Below, piece after piece: positions 1 to 8,944 of a DNA stretch of 23,769 bases. The stretch comes from JBEKCP01 sp050014815 (GTDB taxonomy: Bacteria > Planctomycetota > Planctomycetia > Pirellulales > Thermoguttaceae). Where the stretch lies: the NCBI GenBank assembly GCA_050014815.1, contig JBEKCP010000069.1, positions 1 to 23,769 on the forward strand, given 5' to 3'. Made by a program: the position numbers and the translations under genes. Below the pieces are notes generated by a model. The model had not been told where the DNA came from, did not search any database, and saw only the letters and a list, made by a program, of their open reading frames with translations. Numbering within the stretch: position 1 is the first letter of the stretch; the number at the start of each line of letters is the position of its first letter.

Positions 1-1
1 G

Positions 2-265
2 ATTGGACTGTTGTTCTACTTCATGCTCATCCGGCCACAGGGCCGCGAACAGGCCCGTCGCCGGGAGATGCTCGCTTCGGTCAAGAAGACCGACCGCGTG
101 GTGACTACCGGCGGGATTTACGGGGTGGTGACCAGCATCGACGCGGAGGCGGGCGAGATCACGATCAAGGTGGACGAGGCCACGAACACGAAGCTCCGCA
201 TGACGCTCAGCTCGATTGCCCAGGTCGTCGGAGACAAGACCACGGAAGACACGGCCTCCAAGTGA
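2..265 (+). CDS. yajC: Sec translocase accessory subunit YajC (5' end cut off by the window)
   Basis: The frame is open from base 2, and the start lies before the window. The visible part begins in the single membrane helix and continues into the family signature FYFMLIRPQ (about residues 4-12 of the visible part), then the conserved cytoplasmic stretch DRVVTTGGIYGVV, and ends at a TGA at 263-265. YajC is a small single-span inner-membrane protein that associates with SecD and SecF at the SecYEG channel. The gene lies 62 bases before the secDF fusion in the same direction, the usual yajC-secD-secF order. The short acidic tail (GDKTTEDTASK) is not diagnostic. Only the N-terminal few residues and most of the membrane anchor are missing. 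Confidence 0.93.
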   Translation: MGLLFYFMLIRPQGREQARRREMLASVKKTDRVVTTGGIYGVVTSIDAEAGEITIKVDEATNTKLRMTLSSIAQVVGDKTTEDTASK

Positions 266-327
266 TGCGGAGGCCACTGCCCGCTGGAAAGCCATTGCCC
301 CCCGGTGAATCGTAGGAGCCCTGCTTT

Positions 328-3300
328 ATGTTTTGGTATCTCAGCCTCTTGATCATTCTGGCGGTCCTTGCCGTGCCATGTTATTTGGCCTGGCGCGTGA
401 CGCGGACGCTGCGGGGGGCCGCCAACGGCTGGATTCCCATCCTCCTGGTGGCCGCCGGTTTTGCCGCGGCCTTCTATGCGACGGCGCAGATCGAGGGCTA
501 CTGGACGGCGAGCGTCGCCGATCTCTACCTGCCCGACTCGCTGCCGGGGTTCGAGAAGTTCGTCGCTGAAAACGCGCTGATCGGCTGGTGGCGAGACAAC
601 CCGCGGGATCGCGAGCCGATCCTTAAGGAGGCCAGAGGGGTTGAAGCGAAGGAGCCCACCCCGCCCGAGTTGGCGCGGCTTGCCGGCGAGGAGGACCTGG
701 TCGAAGTGATACGAGGGCTCGCGCCGGCGGAGCAGGAGGCGGTGGTCCGCAAGGCGATGGAAACCACCTACCGCCTTGAGTTCCATCGAGTGCATTTCTG
801 CCTGCTGCTCCTGGCGGTCGTCCTGTTCTCCATTCTGCCGGGGATCTGGTTCGCGGAACTGCTGCGGATGCCCGATTTCCGCTGGAAGGTGGCCACCATC
901 CTTTTCGCGATCAACGCGAGTTGCACGATCCTGTGTACCTCCTGGCCGCCCAAGCTGGGCGTGGACCTGGGCGGGGGCGTCATCCTCGTCTACCAGGTCG
1001 ATCCGGAAAAGCGGTCGGCCGGCGGCCTGGACAAGGACACGATGCAGCAGTTGATCACCTCCGTCAGCAAGCGGGTCAACCCCGGCGGGCAGAAGGAAAT
1101 CACGGTCCGGCCGCTGGGCTCCGACAAGATCCAGATCACCATCCCGCAGGTCGGCGAGGAAGAAGCCCGCCGGATCAAGAGCATCATCAGCCGTGCCGGC
1201 ACGCTGGAGTTCCGGATCCTGGCGACGCGGCACGACGACCAGGCGCTGATCGAGCGTGCCCTGGCCGAGCCCAACCGCCGGGATTTGAAGACCTCCGACG
1301 GCGAGTACGTCGAGGCGAAGTGGGTCCCCGTCACCGCCAAGGAGGAAAGGGCGTTCCAGGGCGACGCCCAGTTGGCCAGGCGGACTGCCAAGTCCGGCGC
1401 GATGGAATTGCTCGTCAAAATCGACCCGTACAACGTCAAGGGGGATTATCTGAAACAGGCGCTCGAGGACGTCGATCCGAAGACTGCCAGGCCGTGCGTC
1501 GCCTTCTACTTCAACTCCACCGGCGGCGAGTTGTTCGGGCAATTGACCAGCGCCAATTTGCCCGTCGAGAACTTCTTCCGGCGGCTGGGTATCATCCTCG
1601 ACGGCGAACTCTATTCGGCCCCTACGATCCAAAGCGCGATCTCCGAACATGGCGTGATCACCGGCAACTTCACCCGCGCGGAAGTCCAGGACCTGGTCAA
1701 GCTGCTGAACGCGGGCAGCCTGCCGGCCGCCCTGGAGAAGAAGCCGGTCCGCGACCTCACGACCGGTGCGACCTTGGGCGGCGACACGATCGCCAAGAGC
1801 CGGCTCGCGATGATCCTCTCGTCGATCCTCGTGCCGTTGTTCATGCTCTGGTACTACCGGTTTGCCGGGCTGGTGGCCGTCCTGGCCCTGTCGCTCAACA
1901 TGCTGATGCTGGTGGCCGTGATGATCCTGGTCAAGGCCCCGTTCACGCTGCCGGCCCTGGCCGGCCTGGCCCTGACGGTCGGCATGGCCGTGGATAACAA
2001 CGTGCTCATCTACGAGCGGTTGCGCGAAGAGCTTGCGCACGGGGCGGCGCTGCGCATGGCCGTCCGCAACGCGTTCCACCGCGCCGGCGTCGTCATCATC
2101 GACGCCAACATCACCCACCTGATCGCCGCCACCGTGCTCTTCGTCGAAGGCACCGAGCAGGTGAAGGGCTTCGCCGTTACTTTCTGGCTCGGCGCCGTGC
2201 TGAGCATCTGGGCCACGATGTTCGTCGCCCGCGCAATCTTCGAGGTCGCCGAGCGGCGGCATTGGATCACGCAGGTCAAGATGATGCACGTCATCGGCCA
2301 CACGAACATCGACTTCATGAGGTGGTTCCCGGCCTGCGCGACCGCCTCGTTGCTGATTACGGTGCTGGGGCTGGGCGTGGCCTTCGCCCGGCAGAAAGGC
2401 CTGTTCGACATCGACTTTACCGGTGGCGTGTCGGTAGAGGCGCAATTCACCCGGCCGCAAGACATCGGCGTCGTCCGCAAGGACACCGAGGAACTGCCCG
2501 ACGTGGCGGTCAGCAACGTCCGCCGATTGGAGGACCAGCAGGAAAACATACGGTTCCTCATCAACACGTCCTTGGACAACCTGGAGGAGGTCAAGCAGGA
2601 GTTGAAGAAGAAGTTCGGCAACGAGCTGGTTTCGAACAGCTTGACCATCTCCGGCGTGGCCGCGATCCCCGAGGCGGCGAAACCGCAAGCGGAGAAGGCG
2701 AAGCCGGGGGCGAAGGGTGAGAAGAGTGAGAAGGGGGGGAGGCCGGCGGAGAAATCGGAGTCGGGCGAGCAAGAAACGCGGCTCCAGCTCCCGCCGGATA
2801 CCATGATTGCGATGGCCGGACCGGCCCCCGTCTTGCTCGCCCAGGCCGACAAGACGGCCGCGAAATCCCCGGCCGACCAGGAGCCTGCCCCGTCGCCGAA
2901 GTCGGACGAAAAAGCGAAGCCGCAAGCGGAAGAGCCGCCGGCTCAAAAGCCGGAGGAAGAACCCGAAGAAAAACCGGAAGAAAAACCGCTGGCGGAGAAA
3001 CCGCAAACCGGCAACCCGCTGGCCGGCGGCACCCAGGCCGAGTTGGCGTTCAAGTTCAAAGTCGATCACAAGACCGTCGAGGATCTGGTCAAGTCGGCCT
3101 TGACCGCCCAGGGAATCTCGCTGGACGACATGCTCCTGGAACTGGCTAACCCCGAGTACCACGGCGAGATGGACACGACCCCGTACGACCACTGGTCGCT
3201 GCGGATCAAGCTTCCGCGGGAGAAGACCGAGGCCGTGCTCGGAGCCGTCCAGTCGCAGGTCGGCCAGATGCCGTACTTTCCGGACGTCGACGCCATCGGC

Positions 3301-3903
3301 TCCGCGGTTGCTTCCGATACCCGCTACTACGCCGTGATCGCGCTGGTGGCCAGTTGGGTGCTGATCATCCTGTACTTGTGGGTCCGGTTCCAGGGCGTCG
3401 CCTTCGGCCTGGCCGCCGTGATCGCCCTGATCCACGACGTGCTGGTGATGCTCGGGGCCATCGCGTTCAGTTATTACCTGGCCAATTATATCCCCTGGCT
3501 GGCCAACATCACGATGATCGAGCCGTTCAAGATCAACCTGCAGATCGTCGCCGCGTTCCTGACGATCATCGGCTACTCGGTCAACGACACGATCGTCGTG
3601 TTCGACCGGATCCGGGAGGTCCGCGGCAAGGACCCGCGGATGACGCGGCAGATGGTCAACGACGGCACGAACCAGACCCTCGGCCGGACGCTGTTGACGT
3701 CGTTCACCGTGCTCCTGGTGGTCGTCATTTTGTACCTGGTCGGCGGTCAGGCGCTGCACGGGTTTGCATTCGCGCTGATCATCGGCGTGCTGACGGGGAC
3801 CTACAGCTCGATCTACGTGGCCGCCCCGATCCTGTTGGGCCTGATCCATCCGAAGCAAATGATGCGGGAAACGGCGGGCGCGGCGGTGCAGCGGGGCGGG
3901 TAG
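328..3903 (+). CDS. secDF: Protein translocase SecD-SecF fusion
   Basis: Proton-driven Sec accessory factor that helps pull exported proteins across the inner membrane. The ATG at 328 follows a TAGGAG at 312-317. Residues 1-205 hold four hydrophobic segments (about 1-21, 36-52, 156-178, 187-204) where a standard SecD has one. The SecD signature LGVDLGGG starts at residue 210. The periplasmic P1 region follows (GELYSAPTIQSAISEHG), then the SecD membrane block with GMAVDNNVLIYERLREE near 550-567. SecF starts near residue 660 (DIDFTGG motif near 697) and ends with the SecF block including GYSVNDTIVVFDRIRE and five or so helices (about 995-1180). Between the two parts of the SecF periplasmic domain lies a Pro/Glu/Lys-rich linker of about 120 residues (roughly 780-900). 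SecDF fusions are known in several phyla; the N-terminal extension and the linker are unusual. 1191 residues against about 760 for Bacillus SecDF. Confidence 0.96.
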   Translation: MFWYLSLLIILAVLAVPCYLAWRVTRTLRGAANGWIPILLVAAGFAAAFYATAQIEGYWTASVADLYLPDSLPGFEKFVAENALIGWWRDNPRDREPILKEARGVEAKEPTPPELARLAGEEDLVEVIRGLAPAEQEAVVRKAMETTYRLEFHRVHFCLLLLAVVLFSILPGIWFAELLRMPDFRWKVATILFAINASCTILCTSWPPKLGVDLGGGVILVYQVDPEKRSAGGLDKDTMQQLITSVSKRVNPGGQKEITVRPLGSDKIQITIPQVGEEEARRIKSIISRAGTLEFRILATRHDDQALIERALAEPNRRDLKTSDGEYVEAKWVPVTAKEERAFQGDAQLARRTAKSGAMELLVKIDPYNVKGDYLKQALEDVDPKTARPCVAFYFNSTGGELFGQLTSANLPVENFFRRLGIILDGELYSAPTIQSAISEHGVITGNFTRAEVQDLVKLLNAGSLPAALEKKPVRDLTTGATLGGDTIAKSRLAMILSSILVPLFMLWYYRFAGLVAVLALSLNMLMLVAVMILVKAPFTLPALAGLALTVGMAVDNNVLIYERLREELAHGAALRMAVRNAFHRAGVVIIDANITHLIAATVLFVEGTEQVKGFAVTFWLGAVLSIWATMFVARAIFEVAERRHWITQVKMMHVIGHTNIDFMRWFPACATASLLITVLGLGVAFARQKGLFDIDFTGGVSVEAQFTRPQDIGVVRKDTEELPDVAVSNVRRLEDQQENIRFLINTSLDNLEEVKQELKKKFGNELVSNSLTISGVAAIPEAAKPQAEKAKPGAKGEKSEKGGRPAEKSESGEQETRLQLPPDTMIAMAGPAPVLLAQADKTAAKSPADQEPAPSPKSDEKAKPQAEEPPAQKPEEEPEEKPEEKPLAEKPQTGNPLAGGTQAELAFKFKVDHKTVEDLVKSALTAQGISLDDMLLELANPEYHGEMDTTPYDHWSLRIKLPREKTEAVLGAVQSQVGQMPYFPDVDAIGSAVASDTRYYAVIALVASWVLIILYLWVRFQGVAFGLAAVIALIHDVLVMLGAIAFSYYLANYIPWLANITMIEPFKINLQIVAAFLTIIGYSVNDTIVVFDRIREVRGKDPRMTRQMVNDGTNQTLGRTLLTSFTVLLVVVILYLVGGQALHGFAFALIIGVLTGTYSSIYVAAPILLGLIHPKQMMRETAGAAVQRGG

Positions 3904-3908
3904 AGCAC

Positions 3909-3986
3909 GTTTAGCGGGTGACCATGCTGCGCACGGTGCCCTGCCCGCCGTGCCGCTCCCACGGCGGGCAAGCCCGCCCGCTAAAC
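3909..3986. repeat. Nested inverted-repeat element between convergent genes
   Basis: An outer perfect 10-bp inverted repeat (GTTTAGCGGG at 3909-3918, its complement at 3977-3986) encloses a perfect 11-bp stem (3942-3952 with 3960-3970, 7-base loop). The right-hand 25 bases (3962-3986) recur exactly, inverted, at 8886-8910. The element lies between the 3' ends of secDF and the convergent gene ending at 3990. It could stop transcription from both sides, but there is no T-run after either stem, so a REP-like role is equally possible. Confidence 0.75.
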
Positions 3987-3989
3987 CGC

Positions 3990-6900
3990 CTACCGCGCCA
4001 CGTCCTTCAAGACGGCCTCGATCGCGATCTGGACGGGCTGCGTCTGGAGAACGATCAAGCACTGGGAAGGCGGGTCGAAGACCACAACGCCCGTTGCGCC
4101 TCCCTCGCTCCAGGCAGCCTGGGGCAAACGGGTTTTGAGCCGCTCGATCAGGGTGGGGGACGGTGCCTTGGCCAGGAGGCTGCCCACCGGGTAGAACTCC
4201 AGTTCGAGCCGCGCGTCGACGGCCTTGCGCGTCGTGACCTGGAGGGCGTTGGCACCGACGGCCCGCCACCCCAGTCCCAGCGGGTCGAGCACTTGCCCGA
4301 GGACCGCAGAGAGGGGTTGCCGCTGGGTCTTGAGCATCCCTTTCACGTCCTCGGAGATGCCGGCGGCGGCAAGTGCCGGTCCGTCCAGGAGGATCTCCGC
4401 GCCCGTGGATTGCCTCAGGTGGCCGAGGATCTGCCCGAGCGGCGTGGGCTGAGCGAAATTCGCCGCGACCGGATGCGCGAGCACTGCGGCGGCCCGGTCC
4501 GCATGCGTAAGGAGCGCGAACAACTCGGGGCTCAGCCGGCTCCGAGTCGGCTTTCCGCGGGCCGTCCGGAGCTTCTCGCAGAAGACGAGCACCCGGTAGT
4601 GTACGCTCCCGGTTTGATTGACCTCCAGCGTGCCTTCCTTCGCGCGGATCGTGCCGCGGCCGCCGTCGGCCTCCCAGGAGTGCGGCACGACGAGCCGCTG
4701 GACGAGCCGGGCAAGCTCGCCGGTCGCCCGGAGGTCCTTGCCCGTCAGATCCTCGACCGGGTAGTCCACCGCGCGGAGCGACTCGCGGTGCTCCGCCGGG
4801 CTGGTCACGAGCACCCGGTCGCCGTCAAGAACGCACGCCAGCTTCCGGCCCGCCACGACCGTCCCGAGGGCCACGCCCACGGTCTTATTCGAGAGGGTGA
4901 CGCTGATTTTGTCCTGAAGCGTCGCTCCGAGTTCCTGCATGGCGTCCACGTCGAAGCTGACCGGCACGTTGCTCATGCCGGCCAGGAGCGTTACGGCTTC
5001 CACCAGCGGCATTTCGGACAACTCGATCTGCGGGATGACAGCGGCCAGCCGGGCTCGAACAGCGGAGTCGTTCGTCTGGGGTTTTGCACCGGTTTTCGCT
5101 TCGGTTTTCGGTTTCACTTCCGCTTGCGGTTTCGCTTCCGCTTGCGGCTTCGCAACGATCTCCACCGGCGGCTCGCCGTGAATCGTCGCCATCTGCTCCA
5201 GGAGTTGCGGATCCATGTTCTTGGAGAGGAAACGCACGGACCCGTCCGCCATGCCGGCCAGCATTCCGTCGGGCTGGCCGCTGCCGAAGCCGTCGGGGCC
5301 GTTGACGTAGGGACGCGTGCCCAACGACCGGACGGTGGCGTTGCCGCCGGCCGCCCATGGCCCGCACCGACCCGTCACTCCCAGGATGGCGATGGTTTCG
5401 GCGTCGCCGCGGGTGAAGTCTTCCCGTCGCGTCTTGCGGCCGTAGCCGAAGACGCCCGCCCGCGGATCGCCCACGTCGAGCTTGCCGGCATCCGGCCCCA
5501 CGCCCGAAACACCCACGTAATGCGTCACCGGGAAGCCGGCCTCCGTGGCGGCGGGGCCCAGCGCGGGGTTCACCACTTCCGCGAGCGGTCGCCGCGCGAC
5601 GGCCTGGTTCTGCGGGCTGTTCCAGGGATAGCTGAACTCCAACTGCCGGTGCCAATCCGCGTGGCCGTAGTAGGGGAGCAAAGAGCCGATCCAACTCAGG
5701 CGGGTTTCCGGGGACATGAGCCCGCGGCCGGCTACCCCGGCGGGGAAGCCTCCCTCGGCCTTGACGTACCCGGTCAAACCCGTCATCAGCCGGCGATGGT
5801 TCCCCTCGTCAACCGTCCGTGCGGCAGCGAGCCAGTCGCTCTCCATGGCCGCCGCACTCCCAAGCGCGGCGACCGCCACCGCCACCGGCGAGCGATTCCA
5901 GCCCAACCGGACCCAGACGACCGCGTCGCCGGCATCCCAATGGGCGGACTCCATCGCGGCCAGAGCGGCGTCCAAGAGCGACTTGTACTGATCGGCGGCT
6001 TCCGTAGCGAGCCGGCCGACCCCGCTCCTGGCGGCGGGCACCAACTCGTCCAAGGCGGCCTTGAGCTTCTCGGCGGCCGCGGGGCCCTCGCAGGCCAGTG
6101 CCAAATCGGTCCGCGGCGTGCCGGACCATGTGACTGTGCAGCAGAATCCCTCGGAAACCTCCCACAGGGCATGCCACGGCCCTTTTCCCGCGGGCCAGAC
6201 GTCCAGCACCGCGGCGGGCAGTCGCCACCCCACGGCCCGGGCCGCCGCAAGGTCCACCAGCAACATGGCATCGCAGTCGGAGCCGACGACCTTCAGCAGC
6301 CGCCCCAACGGCTGGCTCTTCAGGCGGGGCTCACCACGGTGGACGAGTTCCCGGAGCAGATCCTCGCGGCCGGTGAGGATCGTATGTTCATCGACGGCGG
6401 CGAATGGGTTTGGCCAGACGCCGCCGGGGACGCGACGGAAGGCAAAATCCGCGGATCCCTGATCCGAGGTCCCCAGGTCCACGGCCTCGCCCTTGGGCAG
6501 AAGCGTGCCGGCGCTCTGCCCGGGTTCCAACTCGATGATCGCAACTCCGGCCGCACCCCACTGGCCCAGGTCGGTCGCAGCCCACGTGAACCGCTGGACC
6601 CGCTCGTGCTTCAGACCCAACCCGCGAAGCGCCGCGCCGGCCGTCGGCTCCCACCAGGGCCCCAGCTTCTCCAGGAGCCAGCTCGCCTCCGACTCGGCAA
6701 CCAGTCGCGACACGCGGACACTCGCCACCAGCCGGGTTGCCTCGGGCAGCCACCGACTGTCGAGCCGGGCCGGTATGGCGATGGCTTGCGGGTTTTCTGC
6801 GACCTTAGTCGCAGGCTCGGACTCCGCAGCCTGCTCCGCCGGGGCGACCGCTTGCGGATCGCCGGCCGGTGGTTCCGCCGGGCGCAAGAGAATCGCCCCC

Positions 6901-7349
6901 ACGCCCAGCACCATTGCCAGGCCCGCCAGTGGCGATCCGGCCAGGACCGCCCACCGCGCCCAGGGCGAATCGGCCAGCCGCGCCCAGAGGCCACGCGGGC
7001 TGCCGACGGCTGGAGATTCCTCGACCGGCGTGAACCCGGCTGGCGTGAAGCCGGCTGGAGGTTTCACTTCCACTGCGAGCGCCAGCACGACGGCTTTGGG
7101 CTCGATCTTCGAATCGCCGCCGATCCGCGGCGGAGCGCTTGGCGCCGCCGGTTCTGCGAAGCCGCTAGCGGGTGCCGGCCCCGCCTTGTCGATTCGGCCC
7201 TCCTCCTTGGTCCACCCATCAGGAGGGGTCACGAGGACCATGCTGCTGCACTTGGGGCATTCGAGGATGGCGCCGACGACATCCAGACTGCGGACCGCCA
7301 ACCGGGCATGGCAGGTCGTACAGCAGATCGAGAAGAGTGCCTTTTCCAC
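3990..7349 (-). CDS. Unnamed membrane protein: zinc ribbon, one helix, DUF1559-like domain and STN-like repeats
   Basis: I do not recognise this 1119-residue protein as a named gene. The start chosen is the GTG at 7349 (VEKALFSICC), after which the zinc ribbon begins; the frame is open 45 codons further upstream, but those encode the promoter region. Visible parts: two CxxC knuckles at residues 10-13 and 31-34, a Pro/Ala-rich stretch, one hydrophobic helix at about 135-155, then a long region ending in the DUF1559 hallmark MADGSVRFLSKNMDPQ (about 690-722), a KPQAEAKPQAEVKPK linker, and a part with STN-like (secretin/TonB short N-terminal) character at about 777-803 (MPLVEAVTLLAG) and again at about 967-993 (TPLGQILGHLRQSTGAEILL). 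DUF1559 proteins are a planctomycete hallmark, usually with a pilin-like N-terminus; here that is replaced by a cytoplasmic zinc ribbon and one anchor. Role unknown; probably a cell-envelope protein with its bulk outside the cytoplasm. Confidence 0.8.
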   Translation of the reverse strand: MEKALFSICCTTCHARLAVRSLDVVGAILECPKCSSMVLVTPPDGWTKEEGRIDKAGPAPASGFAEPAAPSAPPRIGGDSKIEPKAVVLALAVEVKPPAGFTPAGFTPVEESPAVGSPRGLWARLADSPWARWAVLAGSPLAGLAMVLGVGAILLRPAEPPAGDPQAVAPAEQAAESEPATKVAENPQAIAIPARLDSRWLPEATRLVASVRVSRLVAESEASWLLEKLGPWWEPTAGAALRGLGLKHERVQRFTWAATDLGQWGAAGVAIIELEPGQSAGTLLPKGEAVDLGTSDQGSADFAFRRVPGGVWPNPFAAVDEHTILTGREDLLRELVHRGEPRLKSQPLGRLLKVVGSDCDAMLLVDLAAARAVGWRLPAAVLDVWPAGKGPWHALWEVSEGFCCTVTWSGTPRTDLALACEGPAAAEKLKAALDELVPAARSGVGRLATEAADQYKSLLDAALAAMESAHWDAGDAVVWVRLGWNRSPVAVAVAALGSAAAMESDWLAAARTVDEGNHRRLMTGLTGYVKAEGGFPAGVAGRGLMSPETRLSWIGSLLPYYGHADWHRQLEFSYPWNSPQNQAVARRPLAEVVNPALGPAATEAGFPVTHYVGVSGVGPDAGKLDVGDPRAGVFGYGRKTRREDFTRGDAETIAILGVTGRCGPWAAGGNATVRSLGTRPYVNGPDGFGSGQPDGMLAGMADGSVRFLSKNMDPQLLEQMATIHGEPPVEIVAKPQAEAKPQAEVKPKTEAKTGAKPQTNDSAVRARLAAVIPQIELSEMPLVEAVTLLAGMSNVPVSFDVDAMQELGATLQDKISVTLSNKTVGVALGTVVAGRKLACVLDGDRVLVTSPAEHRESLRAVDYPVEDLTGKDLRATGELARLVQRLVVPHSWEADGGRGTIRAKEGTLEVNQTGSVHYRVLVFCEKLRTARGKPTRSRLSPELFALLTHADRAAAVLAHPVAANFAQPTPLGQILGHLRQSTGAEILLDGPALAAAGISEDVKGMLKTQRQPLSAVLGQVLDPLGLGWRAVGANALQVTTRKAVDARLELEFYPVGSLLAKAPSPTLIERLKTRLPQAAWSEGGATGVVVFDPPSQCLIVLQTQPVQIAIEAVLKDVAR

Positions 7350-7421
7350 AGTTCCGCCTGAAAAATGGCCTGCGCGGGCACTGCCCGCCCCGCGGCAATG
7401 CCCTGTCCTTCGCCCCCCGCA

Positions 7422-7450
7422 ATTGTACGGCGCGGGAGAACAATTGTCAT
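7422..7450 (-). promoter_or_regulatory. Sigma70-type promoter for the zinc-ribbon/DUF1559 gene
   Basis: Read on the minus strand: -35 ATGACA (7450-7445), a 17-base spacer and -10 TACAAT (7427-7422), each 5 of 6 to consensus. Transcription would start near 7414, giving a leader of about 65 bases before the GTG at 7349. The element lies in the 158-base gap shared with the divergent hisD. Two CAATTG palindromes (7420-7425, 7441-7446) overlap the promoter hexamers. Confidence 0.6.
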
Positions 7451-7507
7451 CCCGGGTCTTCCGCTTCGGGCCCCCAGCGAACACAATGGACTCCTGGTGG
7501 TCGCATC

Positions 7508-8875
7508 ATGAAAGTCTCCCCCCTCAACATCCGTCGCATCGACAGCTCCCGGGAGGATATCCGCGGGGCGATGGCGGCGCTCCGCCGCAGGCTTAGCCCG
7601 GAGGGTGACATGGTCAGCGAGGCCGGCCGGCAGCGGACGATCGAGGTCTTCGGCAAGCCGCTCTCACCCATTCAGGTGGTCGACCTGATCTGCCGCGACG
7701 TGAAAGAGCGGGGGATCGCCGCCGTGTTGGATTACTCGGCCCGGATCGACAAGGCGGAATTGACGGCCGAGACGATCCGGGTGCCCCGCGAGGAGCTGTC
7801 GCGTGCCCACGCCCAGGCCGACGGCGAGTTCCTCTCAGCCGTCCGCCGCGTGCGGAGCCGCATCCGGAGGTTCCAAGAGGCGATACTCCACCACGAGGTG
7901 CGGGTGGACGTGCCCGGCGGGTATCTCCTGGAGCGGTACTGGCCCTTGGACCGCGTGGGGATTTGCGTGCCGGGTGGGGCCGCGGCCTATCCTTCAACGG
8001 TGTTGATGACGGCCGTGCCTGCCCAGGTGGCCGGCGTGGAGCAACTGGCGGTGGTCGCCCCGCCGACCCGGTTCGGCGCCTACAACCCCGACCTCCTGGC
8101 GACCTGCCACGAGTTGGGGATCGACGAGGTCTATCGGCTGGGCGGGGCGCAGGCGGTCGCCGCGCTGGCCTTCGGCATCGAGGGCCTGCCCCGGGTGGAT
8201 AAGATCGTGGGCCCAGGCAACCTGTTCGTCGCGCTGGCGAAGAGGCACGTTTTCGGCCAGGTGGACATCGATTCGATCGCCGGTCCCAGCGAGGTGGTCG
8301 TCATTGTGGACGGCTCGACGCGGCCCGACTTTGCGGCGGCCGATCTCCTGGCCCAGGCCGAGCACGCCCCGGGCGCCAGCATTCTCATCGGTTGGGAGGA
8401 GGGCGTGTTGGACCGCACCGTCGCCGAGATCGCCCGGCAGTTGACTGGATTGGATCGCGGCGAGCTTGCCCGCCGCAGCCTCGAGGAGTTCGGGGCGGTG
8501 ATCCTCGCGCGGGATGCCGGCGAGGCCTGCCGGCTGGCCGACGAGATCGCCCCCGAGCACCTCCACGTCGCCACGGCCAATGCCGAAGAGTTGGCGGCGA
8601 AGATCCGCCATGCCGGGGCGATCTTCCTCGGGAACTATACCCCGGTGGCGCTGGGCGACTACGCGGCCGGGCCCTCGCACGTCCTGCCCACCAGCGGCAC
8701 CGCCCGGTTCGCCAGCGGCCTGTCGGCGAACGACTTCCTGCGGGCCCACAGCGTCCTTTGCTTCAGCCGTCAAGGTATGATGGAACTGGCCCCGGACGTG
8801 CAAGTGCTGGCCACCAGGGAAGGGCTCGGCGCCCATCGCGCCAGCGTGGAGATAAGGATGAAGGATAAAGGATGA
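7508..8875 (+). CDS. hisD: Histidinol dehydrogenase
   Basis: Catalyses the last two steps of histidine biosynthesis, NAD-dependent oxidation of L-histidinol to L-histidine, in the cytoplasm. 455 residues, a little longer than the usual 430 or so. Family motifs run in order: VGICVPGGAAAYPSTVLM (nucleotide region), GGAQAVAALAFG, KIVGPGN, IAGPSEVVVI, DLLAQAEH with the presumed zinc ligands Q283 and H286, EIAPEHLHV and GDYAAGPSHVLPTSGTARF. The ATG at 7508 is chosen because the typical N-terminal region follows it; the ribosome site is weak (GGTGG 7 bases before). The last residues (EIRMKDKG) are encoded by a period-7 repeat that runs past the stop codon, so the native C-terminus may have been altered by the repeat. 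hisC follows 110 bases later; no other his genes are in the window. Confidence 0.96.
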   Translation: MKVSPLNIRRIDSSREDIRGAMAALRRRLSPEGDMVSEAGRQRTIEVFGKPLSPIQVVDLICRDVKERGIAAVLDYSARIDKAELTAETIRVPREELSRAHAQADGEFLSAVRRVRSRIRRFQEAILHHEVRVDVPGGYLLERYWPLDRVGICVPGGAAAYPSTVLMTAVPAQVAGVEQLAVVAPPTRFGAYNPDLLATCHELGIDEVYRLGGAQAVAALAFGIEGLPRVDKIVGPGNLFVALAKRHVFGQVDIDSIAGPSEVVVIVDGSTRPDFAAADLLAQAEHAPGASILIGWEEGVLDRTVAEIARQLTGLDRGELARRSLEEFGAVILARDAGEACRLADEIAPEHLHVATANAEELAAKIRHAGAIFLGNYTPVALGDYAAGPSHVLPTSGTARFASGLSANDFLRAHSVLCFSRQGMMELAPDVQVLATREGLGAHRASVEIRMKDKG

Positions 8876-8882
8876 AGGATGA
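8855..8882 (+). repeat. Tandem heptamer array (AGGATGA x4)
   Basis: Four 7-base units in a row: AGGATGA, AGGATAA, AGGATGA, AGGATGA. The array begins inside the last codons of hisD and supplies its TGA stop at 8873-8875. It belongs with two other period-7 arrays in this window, at 8945-8979 and 20374-20457. Confidence 0.85.
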
Positions 8883-8885
8883 AAA

Positions 8886-8910
8886 GTTTAGCGGGCGGGC
8901 TTGCCCGCCG
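8886..8910 (+). repeat. Dispersed 25-base palindromic repeat, second copy
   Basis: Exact inverted copy of 3962-3986. Its core GGCGGGCTTGCCCGCC is a 7-bp hairpin with a 2-base loop. It lies in the hisD-hisC gap, between genes of the same direction, so a terminator role is less likely than a REP-like repeat. Confidence 0.8.
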
Positions 8911-8944
8911 TTAAGGAACAATAGCCGCGGTTGAATACCCGCGG

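Noticed and set aside
118..4269. Very long minus-strand open frame across yajC and secDF
   Set aside because: Antisense shadow of secDF caused by high GC; the peptide is low-complexity Arg/Gly/Asp-rich with no family motif.
3918..7361. Long plus-strand open frame opposite the zinc-ribbon/DUF1559 gene
   Set aside because: The minus-strand frame has clear domains and a promoter; the plus-strand translation has neither.
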